NCBI RefSeq assembly: GCF_900177545.1
Contig: NZ_FXBQ01000001.1
Span: 2,412,122 to 2,476,121, forward strand
Source of the DNA: Maritimibacter sp. HL-12
GTDB taxonomy: Bacteria > Pseudomonadota > Alphaproteobacteria > Rhodobacterales > Rhodobacteraceae
Direction of reading: 5' to 3'
DNA length: 64,000 nt
In this document: positions 1 through 8,110 of the stretch, in pieces
Layout of the letters: each line of letters begins with the position of its first letter
Numbering within the stretch: position 1 is the stretch's first letter
Position numbers and translations under genes: made by a program
Notes under the pieces: generated by a model
Seen by the model: the letters and a program-made list of their open reading frames with translations, nothing else
Told to the model about the DNA's origin: nothing
Databases searched by the model: none

Positions 1-1
1 C

Positions 2-1273
2 GACGGTGAGGGCTCCATTCCCGCGCATCTGGCAAGTCGGTTGGTTGCGCTCGCGAAAACTTCATCCTTTGCCGGCCGAGGTGGCGGCGGAGTACTGGAG
101 GATCGACGGCACGAGCTACGGGCCCGTGGTGTGGTTGGTGTGATTGCTGCGCAGGGTTGCAGCCTCGAGATCCTTCCAAAAATCGACATTATGCAAGAGG
201 AAGGGGCGGAACGGCAGAACGCCGCGATCCGCAAACGTCTTGTCCATATGCTCGCGGTGGCGCTGAATCTGAAGATCGACATGGGGCGGATCACCGACCT
301 GGACTGGCAGCGCGACACGCTTCTTGAGATCCTGATCCGTGTATTCTGTGACAAGCTGACCGAAGCGGTCCGCCGCGGTATGCCTCGTCGCTATCTCGGT
401 CATGAGGACGATCTTTCGGCCCTGCGCGGCACGCTCGATGTGCCGCGTCAATTTACCCGCCATGCAGCGAACCCGGGACGCCTTGCTTGTCGTTTCGATG
501 AGTTGTCGCAAGACATTGCGCTCAACCACATCATGAAAGCAGCCGTGGCGCATCTGTTCAGGATGTCCAGAAGTGCGGCCAATCAGCAGCGCCTTCGCGA
601 ACTAGCCTTCGTCTATGCCGAGATCTCGGATGTTCCGGTGCCGGCTCTAAAATGGGGAGAGGTCATCATCGACCGGACCAACCGCGCGTGGCAGGATCTA
701 CTCGGCATGGCTCAACTGTTCTTGCGTAATCGATATCAGACGACGAGCAGCGGCTCGGGGCAAGGCACAGCGCTTCTATTCGAGATGAACGCCCTTTTTG
801 AGGAGTATGTCGGTAGACTGGTCACGCGCGCTCTCGCCGGAACCGAGTTCCGCGTCACGCTGCAGGGTGGGCGACTTTTCTGCCTCAGCTCTCTTGATGA
901 CGACCGCGCCGTATTCCAAACCAAGCCAGACATTCTGATCTGGCGGGATGCACAGGTAGTCCATGTGATCGACACGAAATGGAAACGGATATCCGCGCGG
1001 ATTGATGATCCAAAACTGGGTGTTTCTCAGGGTGATGTCTACCAGATGATGGCGTATGCCCATCTCTACAAGGCACCCAAGCTGACGCTGCTCTATCCCC
1101 ATCACGATGGGCTCGGCACCAATGAGGGCGCTCAGGCGCAGTTCCGCATCACGGGTCAGGAGACGTTAGTCGAGACCGCCAGCGTGGACGTGGCCAACGG
1201 GAAGGATCTTGTGGCACGGCTGAGGGACAAGCTCTTTCCAACCATCATGCAGGAGATTCTGGTTTGCCAATAA
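2..1273 (+). CDS. mcrC: McrC-like component of a 5-methylcytosine restriction system (5' end outside window)
   Basis: The reading frame is open to the left edge, so the gene starts upstream; the first internal start is a TTG at 41. McrC partners the GTPase McrB and carries the nuclease of modification-dependent McrBC restriction. What is seen: about 423 residues with a C-terminal PD-(D/E)xK-type core, the KPDILIW strand followed by VIDTKWK, near residues 305-330 of the visible part, as in McrC family proteins. mcrB would be expected just upstream, outside the window. Base composition is visibly lower in GC than the neighbouring genes, which fits horizontal transfer. It stops just before a tRNA-Ser-like 3' end, so it probably lies at the edge of an integrated island. 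Family assignment is fairly secure; activity is not shown. Confidence 0.8.
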   Translation, partial: DGEGSIPAHLASRLVALAKTSSFAGRGGGGVLEDRRHELRARGVVGVIAAQGCSLEILPKIDIMQEEGAERQNAAIRKRLVHMLAVALNLKIDMGRITDLDWQRDTLLEILIRVFCDKLTEAVRRGMPRRYLGHEDDLSALRGTLDVPRQFTRHAANPGRLACRFDELSQDIALNHIMKAAVAHLFRMSRSAANQQRLRELAFVYAEISDVPVPALKWGEVIIDRTNRAWQDLLGMAQLFLRNRYQTTSSGSGQGTALLFEMNALFEEYVGRLVTRALAGTEFRVTLQGGRLFCLSSLDDDRAVFQTKPDILIWRDAQVVHVIDTKWKRISARIDDPKLGVSQGDVYQMMAYAHLYKAPKLTLLYPHHDGLGTNEGAQAQFRITGQETLVETASVDVANGKDLVARLRDKLFPTIMQEILVCQ

Positions 1274-1321
1274 AAATAAGCACTTAGTCGGTGCGAGATT
1301 TGGAGAAGGTTGGACGTCAAG

Positions 1322-1337
1322 CCCTGCCCCTCCGCCA
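1322..1337 (+). other. Putative att remnant: 3' end of a tRNA-Ser gene
   Basis: The 16 bases CCCTGCCCCTCCGCCA read as a T-stem 3' strand, a 7-base acceptor strand, discriminator G and CCA, as at the 3' end of a serine tRNA. No matching 5' part of a tRNA lies upstream, so this is not a working tRNA. A tRNA 3' end followed by a terminator and flanked by a low-GC restriction gene is what an integrase-made attachment site looks like. Inference from a short match; it could be chance. Confidence 0.4.
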
Positions 1338-1360
1338 CATTCAGATACTGAATCCGTCCA

Positions 1361-1393
1361 AGGGCCCCGATTGGGGCCTTTTTTCTTTTTTTG
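1361..1393 (+). terminator. Rho-independent terminator
   Basis: GGCCCC-GATT-GGGGCC hairpin (1363-1378) followed directly by a run of about 14 bases that is nearly all T. This is the clearest intrinsic terminator in the window. It ends mcrC transcription and, if the tRNA-Ser remnant is real, was originally the terminator of that tRNA gene. Confidence 0.9.
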
Positions 1394-1694
1394 TTTCAAA
1401 GGGTGTTGGCAGGGCCATCCGCCCTTCGGAGACTGGGCGCTTGACGCAGAATGCGTCTCCGAATGGCCTGCGTCTGTCTTCGAGCGTCGCTCCGCGGTCA
1501 CGGGTTGGCGAAAAACATCCACGGAATTCCAATGGGTTGCCGCGTTCTTGGGGTCGTCTCATACGCGAGATAAACCAGTGACGGCAAGTCGTCATGGAGG
1601 ATGGTAAACCTGAGCCGGGCGCGTCGTCGGTCGGGCTGCGCGGCTTCAGCGCCGTGCCTTCCCCGGCCTTGCCGGATCCTTCGGTGCGGCAGGC
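1394..1694. other. Gene-free stretch with a 9-bp inverted repeat
   Basis: No convincing gene is visible. The only structure noted is an inverted repeat, TTCGGAGAC at 1425-1433 and GTCTCCGAA at 1455-1463, separated by 21 bases. The open frames here are short and have low-complexity translations on both strands. Confidence 0.4.
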
Positions 1695-2135
1695 TCAATC
1701 GATCCCGAGCGCGTCGGACAGCAGGGTCTCGAACGCGGGCCTGCCTTTTTCGACGGCGGTTTGCAGGCTCGGCGCGTCGGACAGCACAGTCATGAAACCG
1801 GGATCGAGCATGGACATCTCCGGGCGTCCGTCCTCGGCCTCGTAGAAGGCGAAGTTCCCGCAGGGCATCATCGCCATGACGTGCAGGCCGGCTTCGACGA
1901 CGTCGGGACCGAGCGGAAGGTAGCAGATCTTCAGTGCGGTGACCTTGTCGCCCGCCAACCCGAATTCGGCCAGGAAGAGCCAGTCTTCCTCGGCCTCGAC
2001 ATGGGTGCGAAGCGCGGCGACGGCCTCGGCGCGACCCATGTTCAACTCGTGGGTGACGAACATCTCGTCAGCCCCGACGGCTCCGGCCGAAAGGACAAGC
2101 GCCGTCGCGGGCCCCAGCATCATTGCACGTCTCAT
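1695..2135 (-). CDS. Exported DUF302-type protein
   Basis: A 146-residue protein. The start is chosen at the ATG ending at 2135 because GGAGG lies 9 bases upstream and the next residues form a signal peptide (MRRAMMLGPATALVLSAG, cleavage likely after AVGA). The body contains the KICYLPLGPDVVEAGLHVMA and MPCGNFAFYE stretches that I associate with DUF302 proteins, a small alpha/beta fold of unknown function. It is probably periplasmic. It is divergent from the methyltransferase gene. A much longer frame on this strand (to 3476) runs antisense through that methyltransferase and is not the gene. No specific role can be given. Confidence 0.7.
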   Translation of the reverse strand: MRRAMMLGPATALVLSAGAVGADEMFVTHELNMGRAEAVAALRTHVEAEEDWLFLAEFGLAGDKVTALKICYLPLGPDVVEAGLHVMAMMPCGNFAFYEAEDGRPEMSMLDPGFMTVLSDAPSLQTAVEKGRPAFETLLSDALGID

Positions 2136-2441
2136 GGGATTGATCCTCCTTGCTGCATCTACTGCCCGATTGGTCCGGGCAAGGGCCACGCGCCCTCGAA
2201 CAGAGGCTAGGGGATCGGGCCCGGTCGGGCTTGGGGATTGCCTGACGATTGTCTGCGGAACCGCTGAGGGCAGCGCAACTTCCTGGCGGGACGGCGGAAT
2301 CGCCATGGCGGGTCGCGGCCGTCCCACAGGAAATCCCCACATCTCCCGCAAGCGCGCCGCCGAGCGAGCGGGTAGAACAACAGGCGCGCCGCACGCCGCT
2401 CCCGGCTGCGGCCCGAAGGACCACAGAAAAAGGAGCACGCC
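2136..2441. promoter_or_regulatory. Divergent intergenic region (DUF302 gene / methyltransferase)
   Basis: About 306 bases between two divergent starts, so it should hold both promoters. I see no strong palindrome and cannot point to reliable -35/-10 boxes. An AAGGAG ribosome binding site sits at its right end before the methyltransferase ATG. Confidence 0.4.
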
Positions 2442-3332
2442 ATGAGCATGCCCGACACCGCCGCCGCCCCGCCGCGGGAAGACACCGAGTTCGTCCGGTT
2501 CTGGAACGAGGTGCTGGCCCCGAAATTCACCCGCTTCCGTCACGTTCTGGTTGGCGGGCTGACCTATCACAGCGAGGCTGTGTTCCCGAAGCTGCCGGTC
2601 CGGGAGGGCGACCGCGTGCTCGACGTGGGCTGCGGCTGGGGCGACACGGCGATGAAACTCGCCCGGATCGTCGGACCGCAGGGCGAGGTCGTCGGTATCG
2701 ACTGCTGCGACGCGTTCCTGGCCGATGCCGAGGCCGACCTGAAAAAATCCGGCCTGACCAACCTGTCCTTCCTGCGCGGCGATGCCGAGGTGGCGCTGCC
2801 CGAGGGGGCGTTCGACTTCGCATTCTCGCGCTTCGGAACCATGTTCTTCGCCAATCCGGTGGCCGGGCTGCGCAACATGCGCCGGGCCCTGAGACCGGGC
2901 GGCCGGATGGTGCATATCGTCTGGCGGGCACCGGCCGACAATCCGTGGCTGTCCATGGCCAAGGAGATCGTGTTGCGCCACCTGCCGGCCCCCGGTGAGG
3001 ACGCCCGCACCTGCGGCCCCGGGCCGTTTTCGATGTCTGACGAAGCCACGGTGCGCAAGATGATGGAGGTCGCCGGCTATACCGATATCGCCTTCGAGCG
3101 CGTCGATGCGCCGGTGCGCGTCGGCGACGATGTCGAGGATGCCATCGCCTTCCAGCTTGCCATCGGCCCGGCCGGCGAGGTGTTTCGCGAGGCCGGTGAT
3201 CTGGCGGAAGTGCGGCGGCCCGAGATCGAGGCGGCGCTGGCAAAAGCGATCGATGCACAGGCGCGCGACGCGGACGGCATCGTGATCGACAGCTCGTCCT
3301 GGGTGATCAGTGCGCGCAATCCGGGCGACTGA
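2442..3332 (+). CDS. Class I SAM-dependent methyltransferase
   Basis: A 296-residue soluble protein with the Rossmann-type SAM-binding motifs of UbiE/Methyltransf_11 enzymes: motif I LDVGCGWGDTAMKLA near residue 60, the acidic strand end GIDCCDAFL near 85, motif II/III FDFAFSRFGTMFFANPV near 125, then LRPGGRMVHIVWR. The ATG at 2442 follows an AAGGAG. The substrate cannot be read from sequence. The gene stands alone between a divergent exported protein and a co-oriented regulator. Confidence 0.8.
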   Translation: MSMPDTAAAPPREDTEFVRFWNEVLAPKFTRFRHVLVGGLTYHSEAVFPKLPVREGDRVLDVGCGWGDTAMKLARIVGPQGEVVGIDCCDAFLADAEADLKKSGLTNLSFLRGDAEVALPEGAFDFAFSRFGTMFFANPVAGLRNMRRALRPGGRMVHIVWRAPADNPWLSMAKEIVLRHLPAPGEDARTCGPGPFSMSDEATVRKMMEVAGYTDIAFERVDAPVRVGDDVEDAIAFQLAIGPAGEVFREAGDLAEVRRPEIEAALAKAIDAQARDADGIVIDSSSWVISARNPGD

Positions 3333-3441
3333 GGGACCAGCGTGTCCAGGTTGAGTCGTGGCGGTCGAGCCGTTACACTTTGTCATCCCCGGAAACGTGG
3401 CGCGCGGCTGCAACGGCTCCGCCCGCGAAAGAAGGATGGCG

Positions 3442-5043
3442 ATGGCTTCGCAGGCACCCGCACACCGGGCCATCATCGCAGGCCCCCCAAGTGAGACAAA
3501 GGGGGCCCAGAGTTTCGGCCCGTACGAACTCGATTTCGACCGCTACGAATTGCGCGTCGATGGCCAGCCGGTTGCCGTCGAGCCGCGCACCTTCGATCTG
3601 GTCGCATTGCTCCTGCGCAATCGTGGCCGGACCGTGACCCGCGACGAGATCTTCCGCGAGATCTGGCCGGGCCAGCTCGTCTCGGATGCCGCGCTGAGCA
3701 GCCAGATCCGATCGGCCCGCAAGGCGCTGGGGGACGACGGCAAGAGGCAGGCCGTCATCGCCACGGTGCATGGCCGGGGCTTTCGGTTGCGGCGTCGAAC
3801 CGGCACCCCGGACCTCGCGGCACCGCAGGCGGCGGCCGCTGGCCGGTGCGATCTCTTTCCTTGCGTGGCGGTGCTTCCCTGTTCAGCGCCCGGCGGCGAC
3901 GGACGGGGCACGGTGATCGCGGAGGGCCTGACCGAGGATCTCATCAACGCGCTCGCGCGAAACCGCTGGATGCGGGTGGTCACGCGCAATGCGGCCTTTG
4001 CGCTGGGCCGTTCCGGCGAACCGATTGACGAAATCCTCACGCGTCTCAACGCCGATTATGCGGTGACCGGCAGCGTGCGCCTTGCCGGCGACCGCGTCCG
4101 CGTCACGATCCAGCTCACCGAGACGTCGGGCCAGCGCTGCATCTGGTCGGAGCGGTTCGACCGGCGGCTGCTCGACATCCTCGATCTGCAGGATGAGCTT
4201 TCGGGCCTCGTCGCCGCCCGCATCGCCAGCCAGCTCGGCCTCAGCGAACAGAAGCGGGCGGGGCGGCTCAGGCCCGGCAACCTCGGTGCCTGGGAACTCT
4301 ACCAGCTTGGCTCGGCAGAGTTCTATCGTTTCACAGCCGTCGGCAACCGGCGCTGCCAGGAGTTGATGCGCCAGTCCATCGCGCGCGCCCCGGAGTTCGC
4401 CGAACCTCAGGCGCGGCTGGCCTATGCGATGGTTCTCGAAAGCGTCTATTTCGACGGGCGGACGGACGAAGCGCATCTGGACGAGGCATTGCGGCTGGCT
4501 GATCGCGCGGTGGCACTGGACGACCAGGAGGCCAACAATTTCTTCGCGCTGGGGCGGGTGCACCTTGCGCGCGGCGACTGCGGGCTGGCAATCGAGGCGC
4601 TGGAAACCGCGCTCGCGCTCAATCCCTGCCACGCGCTGTCGCACTGCGGCCTTGGCGATTCGCTCGTCTCGGACGGCCGGCCCGAGGCCGCCATTCCCTG
4701 TTTCGCGCGCGCGCTGGCGCTCAGCCCGCAGGATCCGTTCCGCTGGGCCTTCATGTCCTACCGCTCGCTTGCGCACATGTTCATGGACGACCCTGAGGGC
4801 GCGGTGCACTGGGCGCGCAGCGCGACGCTGGTTCCCAACGCACATTACTGGGCGCGCGCCAAGCTGATCTCGTGGTTGGCCCATTCCGGCGATCTGGACG
4901 GCGCGCGCGCCGGCGTGCCGGCGCTGATGCGGGCACGCCCGGGCTTCTCCTGCGATTTCGCGCGCTCGCGCCTGTTCTTCGTCCGCGTCCCGGAGCACCT
5001 GGAGGTTCTGCTCGATGGGTTGCGCCGCGCCGGTGTGCCATGA
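3442..5043 (+). CDS. Winged-helix regulator with TolB-like and TPR domains
   Basis: Roughly 533 residues. Residues about 20-115 form an OmpR/CadC-type winged helix (EPRTFDLVALLLRNRGRTVT, then VHGRGFRLRR). Residues about 130-260 match the TolB-N/FlgO-like segment usual in this family (ITEGLTEDLINAL-like, here IAEGLTEDLINALARNRW). The rest is tetratricopeptide-like (AIEALETALALNPCHALSHC). No membrane helix is seen between the domains, unlike CadC itself, so it should be cytoplasmic. The start is uncertain: ATG 3442 has AAGGA 5 bases upstream and is preferred over ATG 3436 or GTG 3358. Target genes are unknown; it neighbours a methyltransferase and a transporter. Confidence 0.75.
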   Translation: MASQAPAHRAIIAGPPSETKGAQSFGPYELDFDRYELRVDGQPVAVEPRTFDLVALLLRNRGRTVTRDEIFREIWPGQLVSDAALSSQIRSARKALGDDGKRQAVIATVHGRGFRLRRRTGTPDLAAPQAAAAGRCDLFPCVAVLPCSAPGGDGRGTVIAEGLTEDLINALARNRWMRVVTRNAAFALGRSGEPIDEILTRLNADYAVTGSVRLAGDRVRVTIQLTETSGQRCIWSERFDRRLLDILDLQDELSGLVAARIASQLGLSEQKRAGRLRPGNLGAWELYQLGSAEFYRFTAVGNRRCQELMRQSIARAPEFAEPQARLAYAMVLESVYFDGRTDEAHLDEALRLADRAVALDDQEANNFFALGRVHLARGDCGLAIEALETALALNPCHALSHCGLGDSLVSDGRPEAAIPCFARALALSPQDPFRWAFMSYRSLAHMFMDDPEGAVHWARSATLVPNAHYWARAKLISWLAHSGDLDGARAGVPALMRARPGFSCDFARSRLFFVRVPEHLEVLLDGLRRAGVP

Positions 5044-5222
5044 GCCGGTCGGCGCGACGGCTGGAGAATGCCCGGCCCCGGTGGCGTCGGCCCCTGTGCT
5101 GTCTGCGCGGGTGGGGTCTTGCTTGCGGCGTGGGCCGTATCTCCGGATGTGGGGATCGAGGCCGGTGGCAGGTTCTGCGGCGCTCCGGCGGTGCGGCATG
5201 CGCAGGCGTGTTGGGCCGAAGA

Positions 5223-7073
5223 TCAACGCTCCCGATGTGAAATGACGCGCTGCCTGATAGCCCGCATGGCAAAGATCGCCGCAATCCCCGCAACGCCGGC
5301 GACCGGGCCGACACCATGAAACAGGACCACGCTGAAGGTCAGGACCCCCGGCACCAGGAACATGCGAAGGGAAGGCTTTCGGATGGCCTCCGGAGCAGGG
5401 CGTTCCGGGGCCGGATGATCCAATGACCGCAAAAGCCGCGCCGACAGAACCAAGCCTGAGAGAATGGCGAGCAGAGCGACGATCTGCGGGAAAAGCCGCG
5501 CTTCAACCGGAAGCGCGTTCATGGAGCCCAGGACGAACAAGGCCGCAGCGATGAATACCACGAGCGGGATGAATTGCGAGCGGTCGGACGCTTGGCGCGA
5601 CCGACCCGTGCGACGCCCCCTGCGGATCCCGTTGGCGACGAAGACCAGCAGGAAACCGAAGAACAGCACGACGGACGGGCGCGCAAGGTCATCCACCTCG
5701 GCGGTTTGCATCGAGAGATGGAAATACTTCTCAACCAGAGGCCCGAGCACGAAGCCAAGCGAAAAGGCCGGGCGTGAGTATGACCAATGCCACATTGCGA
5801 GGCCAAGCAGGGCGAAGGCGATCAGGGTCAGGTGATCTCCGATATCCCGGCTGGCCTGGAAGGAGCCGATCAGGATCAGGGCAAGCGTGAGAGGCAGGAT
5901 GACGGCATGTGAAGCCGTGGTGATCCGCGCGAGTTGCCGGCTCATGCCGAGGCAAATCCCGGCCGCGAGGATGTTTGCCATCGCGATGAAGTAGATCAGC
6001 GAAATGGTCACCGGCAGGTTTTCGGTCAGCATTTTCGGGCCCGGGGTCATCCCATGGATCATGAACGCACCCAACAGCAGGCTCATGGATGCCGACCCGG
6101 GCAAACCTATGGCGAGTGTCGGGATCAGCGATCCGCCTTCCTTTGCGTTGTTCGCGCTTTCCGGGGCAATGATCCCCCGGATGTTGCCCTCACCGAAGGG
6201 CGGCTCGGAGTCCTCGACGGCGTGCCTGCGGCGCTCGACGCCGTAGGCAACCCAGTCGATCACTGTCACGCCAACCCCCGGCATCGCGCCGAGGACCGAA
6301 CCGATGGTGCTCGAACGAAGGATCACCGGCCAGTTGCGCAACGCGTCCCTCGCCCCGGCGAGGCGCGACCCGCCAAGGCTGGTTGCGGCGGTTTCGGCGA
6401 TCTGTCCACGGAGCTGGATCGACACGAGTTCGGGGATTGCGAAGACGGCGAGAAAGACAACGCTTATCGGCAAACCGTCCCACAAATAGAGGAAACCACC
6501 GGTCAGCCGCTCCTCGCCCATCACCGGATCGAGGCCGATGAACGCAACCAGCATGCCCAGCGAAAGGGACATGAACCCCTTGGCGAGGCTCGGGCCGGAC
6601 ACCGCGGAGACGAACAGGAAACCGGCCAGCGCAACCACAAGGTAATCGAGGCTTTTCATCGCGAGCACGATCGGCCTGAGCAAAGGCAGCGACGCCGCCA
6701 GAACCGCGGCACCGAACAATCCGCCCACCAGCGACGAAACATAGGCCGCGCCAAGCGCCCGGGCCGCATGCCCCTTCTTGGCGAGCGGATGGCCATCGAC
6801 CACGGTGGTTATCGCCCCGACCGTGCCGGGTATTCCCATCAGCACCGCCGGGATGGTGTCGGCGGTCGTGGTCACCGCAAGCATTCCCATCAGCAGGGCA
6901 AAGGCGCTGTAGGGATCGAGCGTGAAACTGAGCGGCAAAAGGAGCGAAAGGCCGAAAATGCCGCCGATGCCGGGGATCATGCCGATCACCAGCCCGGACA
7001 GCACGCCGATGACCAGGTAGAGAAGTCTTTCGAGTGCCAATACCTCCACGGCGGCAATGGCGATGGCTTCCAT
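5223..7073 (-). CDS. Tripartite tricarboxylate transporter membrane protein, TctA-TctB fusion
   Basis: A 616-residue polytopic membrane protein. Residues 1 to about 470 are TctA: VIGMIPGIGGIFGLSLLLPL near the N-terminus, TADTIPAVLMGIPGTVGA, and GLPGSASMSLLLGAFMIHG, with about 10-12 hydrophobic segments. From about residue 475 a second block with four helices matches the small TctB subunit, usually a separate gene. TTT systems import carboxylates by a secondary mechanism using a periplasmic binding protein, here the TctC gene 22 bases upstream. Order on the minus strand is ligase, tctC, tctAB, suggesting uptake and CoA activation of one carboxylic acid. The substrate is unknown. Confidence 0.85.
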   Translation of the reverse strand: MEAIAIAAVEVLALERLLYLVIGVLSGLVIGMIPGIGGIFGLSLLLPLSFTLDPYSAFALLMGMLAVTTTADTIPAVLMGIPGTVGAITTVVDGHPLAKKGHAARALGAAYVSSLVGGLFGAAVLAASLPLLRPIVLAMKSLDYLVVALAGFLFVSAVSGPSLAKGFMSLSLGMLVAFIGLDPVMGEERLTGGFLYLWDGLPISVVFLAVFAIPELVSIQLRGQIAETAATSLGGSRLAGARDALRNWPVILRSSTIGSVLGAMPGVGVTVIDWVAYGVERRRHAVEDSEPPFGEGNIRGIIAPESANNAKEGGSLIPTLAIGLPGSASMSLLLGAFMIHGMTPGPKMLTENLPVTISLIYFIAMANILAAGICLGMSRQLARITTASHAVILPLTLALILIGSFQASRDIGDHLTLIAFALLGLAMWHWSYSRPAFSLGFVLGPLVEKYFHLSMQTAEVDDLARPSVVLFFGFLLVFVANGIRRGRRTGRSRQASDRSQFIPLVVFIAAALFVLGSMNALPVEARLFPQIVALLAILSGLVLSARLLRSLDHPAPERPAPEAIRKPSLRMFLVPGVLTFSVVLFHGVGPVAGVAGIAAIFAMRAIRQRVISHRER

Positions 7074-7095
7074 GTTTCCAGACCCGGCCCGCGGA

Positions 7096-8064
7096 TTATT
7101 CGATCAGGTGCATGAGTCTTTCGATGGTCTCGGGGCTCATGGCGGCGAATTTTTCGTAGAGCCGATCAAGCTCCTGTGCCGAGGTCGGGTTCAGAACATA
7201 TCCGGCGCGCTCGAAATCGGAAATGAAAGCGGTATCCTCGATCATGTTTGCGATTGCCGCCCTCAAGGCCTCGGCGGCCTGCTCGGAGGCGTGTTCCGAC
7301 ATGAACATCACGAAAACCGGCATCGCCTGAAAGACGAACAACTCGGTCAGGGCTCTTGCTTCGTCGTCGGCGACAAGGTCGGTCAGGTTCGGCAGGCCGG
7401 ACTCGTCGGTGTGACCGATCGGGCCAAAATATCCGATCCTGCGAAGGTTGGTGGTATCGAGGGGTGGTAGACAGACGACATCGACTTCCCCGCGCTCGAG
7501 GGCGGCGAATGTTTCTGCGGCCCCGGAATACCCGGTTACAACATCGAGCGCGAGCTTGTTTGCCGAGCGAAAGGATGCGGGAAACCGGTAGCCGGAACTG
7601 CCGCGCCCTGTCGCGCCGTAGGATACGCCATCTTGCAGGATCTGCTCGGCCGTGCTGATCGGCGAGTCGGCCGCAACCCAGCATCCCGGAAAATCACTGA
7701 CCAAGGCGGAGATGAACCGGGGCCGGGCAGGGGTGACGCCGTTTTCGATGTCGTCGAGCGCGCCGCTCGAAATCGCCTGAAAGGCAAGGAAATAAGCGGT
7801 GTCCTGTGCCTCGGCCTTCGGGGATGCGGAGAGACGGAGCAACTTGATCCCGCCGGCTCCGGGAACATTTTCCACCACGGCTTGATCATATGTTTCGATA
7901 TGGTTCGGCAGGTGCCTGGAGATGACCCTGGCGGCAATATCTGTAATTCCGCCCGCGCCGTATCCGACCTTGAAGGTGAGAACCGAGTCGGAAAACGCCG
8001 GTGCGGTCGAGGCGGCGAGAATGAACAGGGCTTTCGCGACTTTCCGAGTCCAGTATTCAAGCAT
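7096..8064 (-). CDS. Tripartite tricarboxylate transporter substrate-binding protein (TctC family)
   Basis: A 322-residue periplasmic protein with an N-terminal signal peptide (hydrophobic ALFILAASTAPAFS, cleavage about residue 25). The body has the Bug/TctC fold signature: FKVGYGAGGITDIAARVI for the TctC 'PGGxxD' strand, VVENVPGAGGIKLLRLSA, and the C-terminal helices ending in LYEKFAAMSPETIERLM. It binds the carboxylate and delivers it to the fused TctA-TctB protein encoded just downstream. The 46-base gap to the upstream ligase suggests one operon whose promoter has been lost at the junction near 9120. Confidence 0.85.
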   Translation of the reverse strand: MLEYWTRKVAKALFILAASTAPAFSDSVLTFKVGYGAGGITDIAARVISRHLPNHIETYDQAVVENVPGAGGIKLLRLSASPKAEAQDTAYFLAFQAISSGALDDIENGVTPARPRFISALVSDFPGCWVAADSPISTAEQILQDGVSYGATGRGSSGYRFPASFRSANKLALDVVTGYSGAAETFAALERGEVDVVCLPPLDTTNLRRIGYFGPIGHTDESGLPNLTDLVADDEARALTELFVFQAMPVFVMFMSEHASEQAAEALRAAIANMIEDTAFISDFERAGYVLNPTSAQELDRLYEKFAAMSPETIERLMHLIE

Positions 8065-8110
8065 TGGATTGGTCCTTGGTGGATCGGGTTTGCAATTCGA
8101 ATGATCGGCG

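Noticed and set aside
1300-1337. A complete tRNA-Ser gene
   Set aside because: Only the T-stem 3' strand, acceptor strand and CCA are present; the preceding bases do not form the D, anticodon or T-loop parts.
2136-3476. Long N-terminal extension of the minus-strand DUF302 frame
   Set aside because: It runs through the methyltransferase gene and the divergent promoter; a ribosome binding site and signal peptide mark the true start at 2135.
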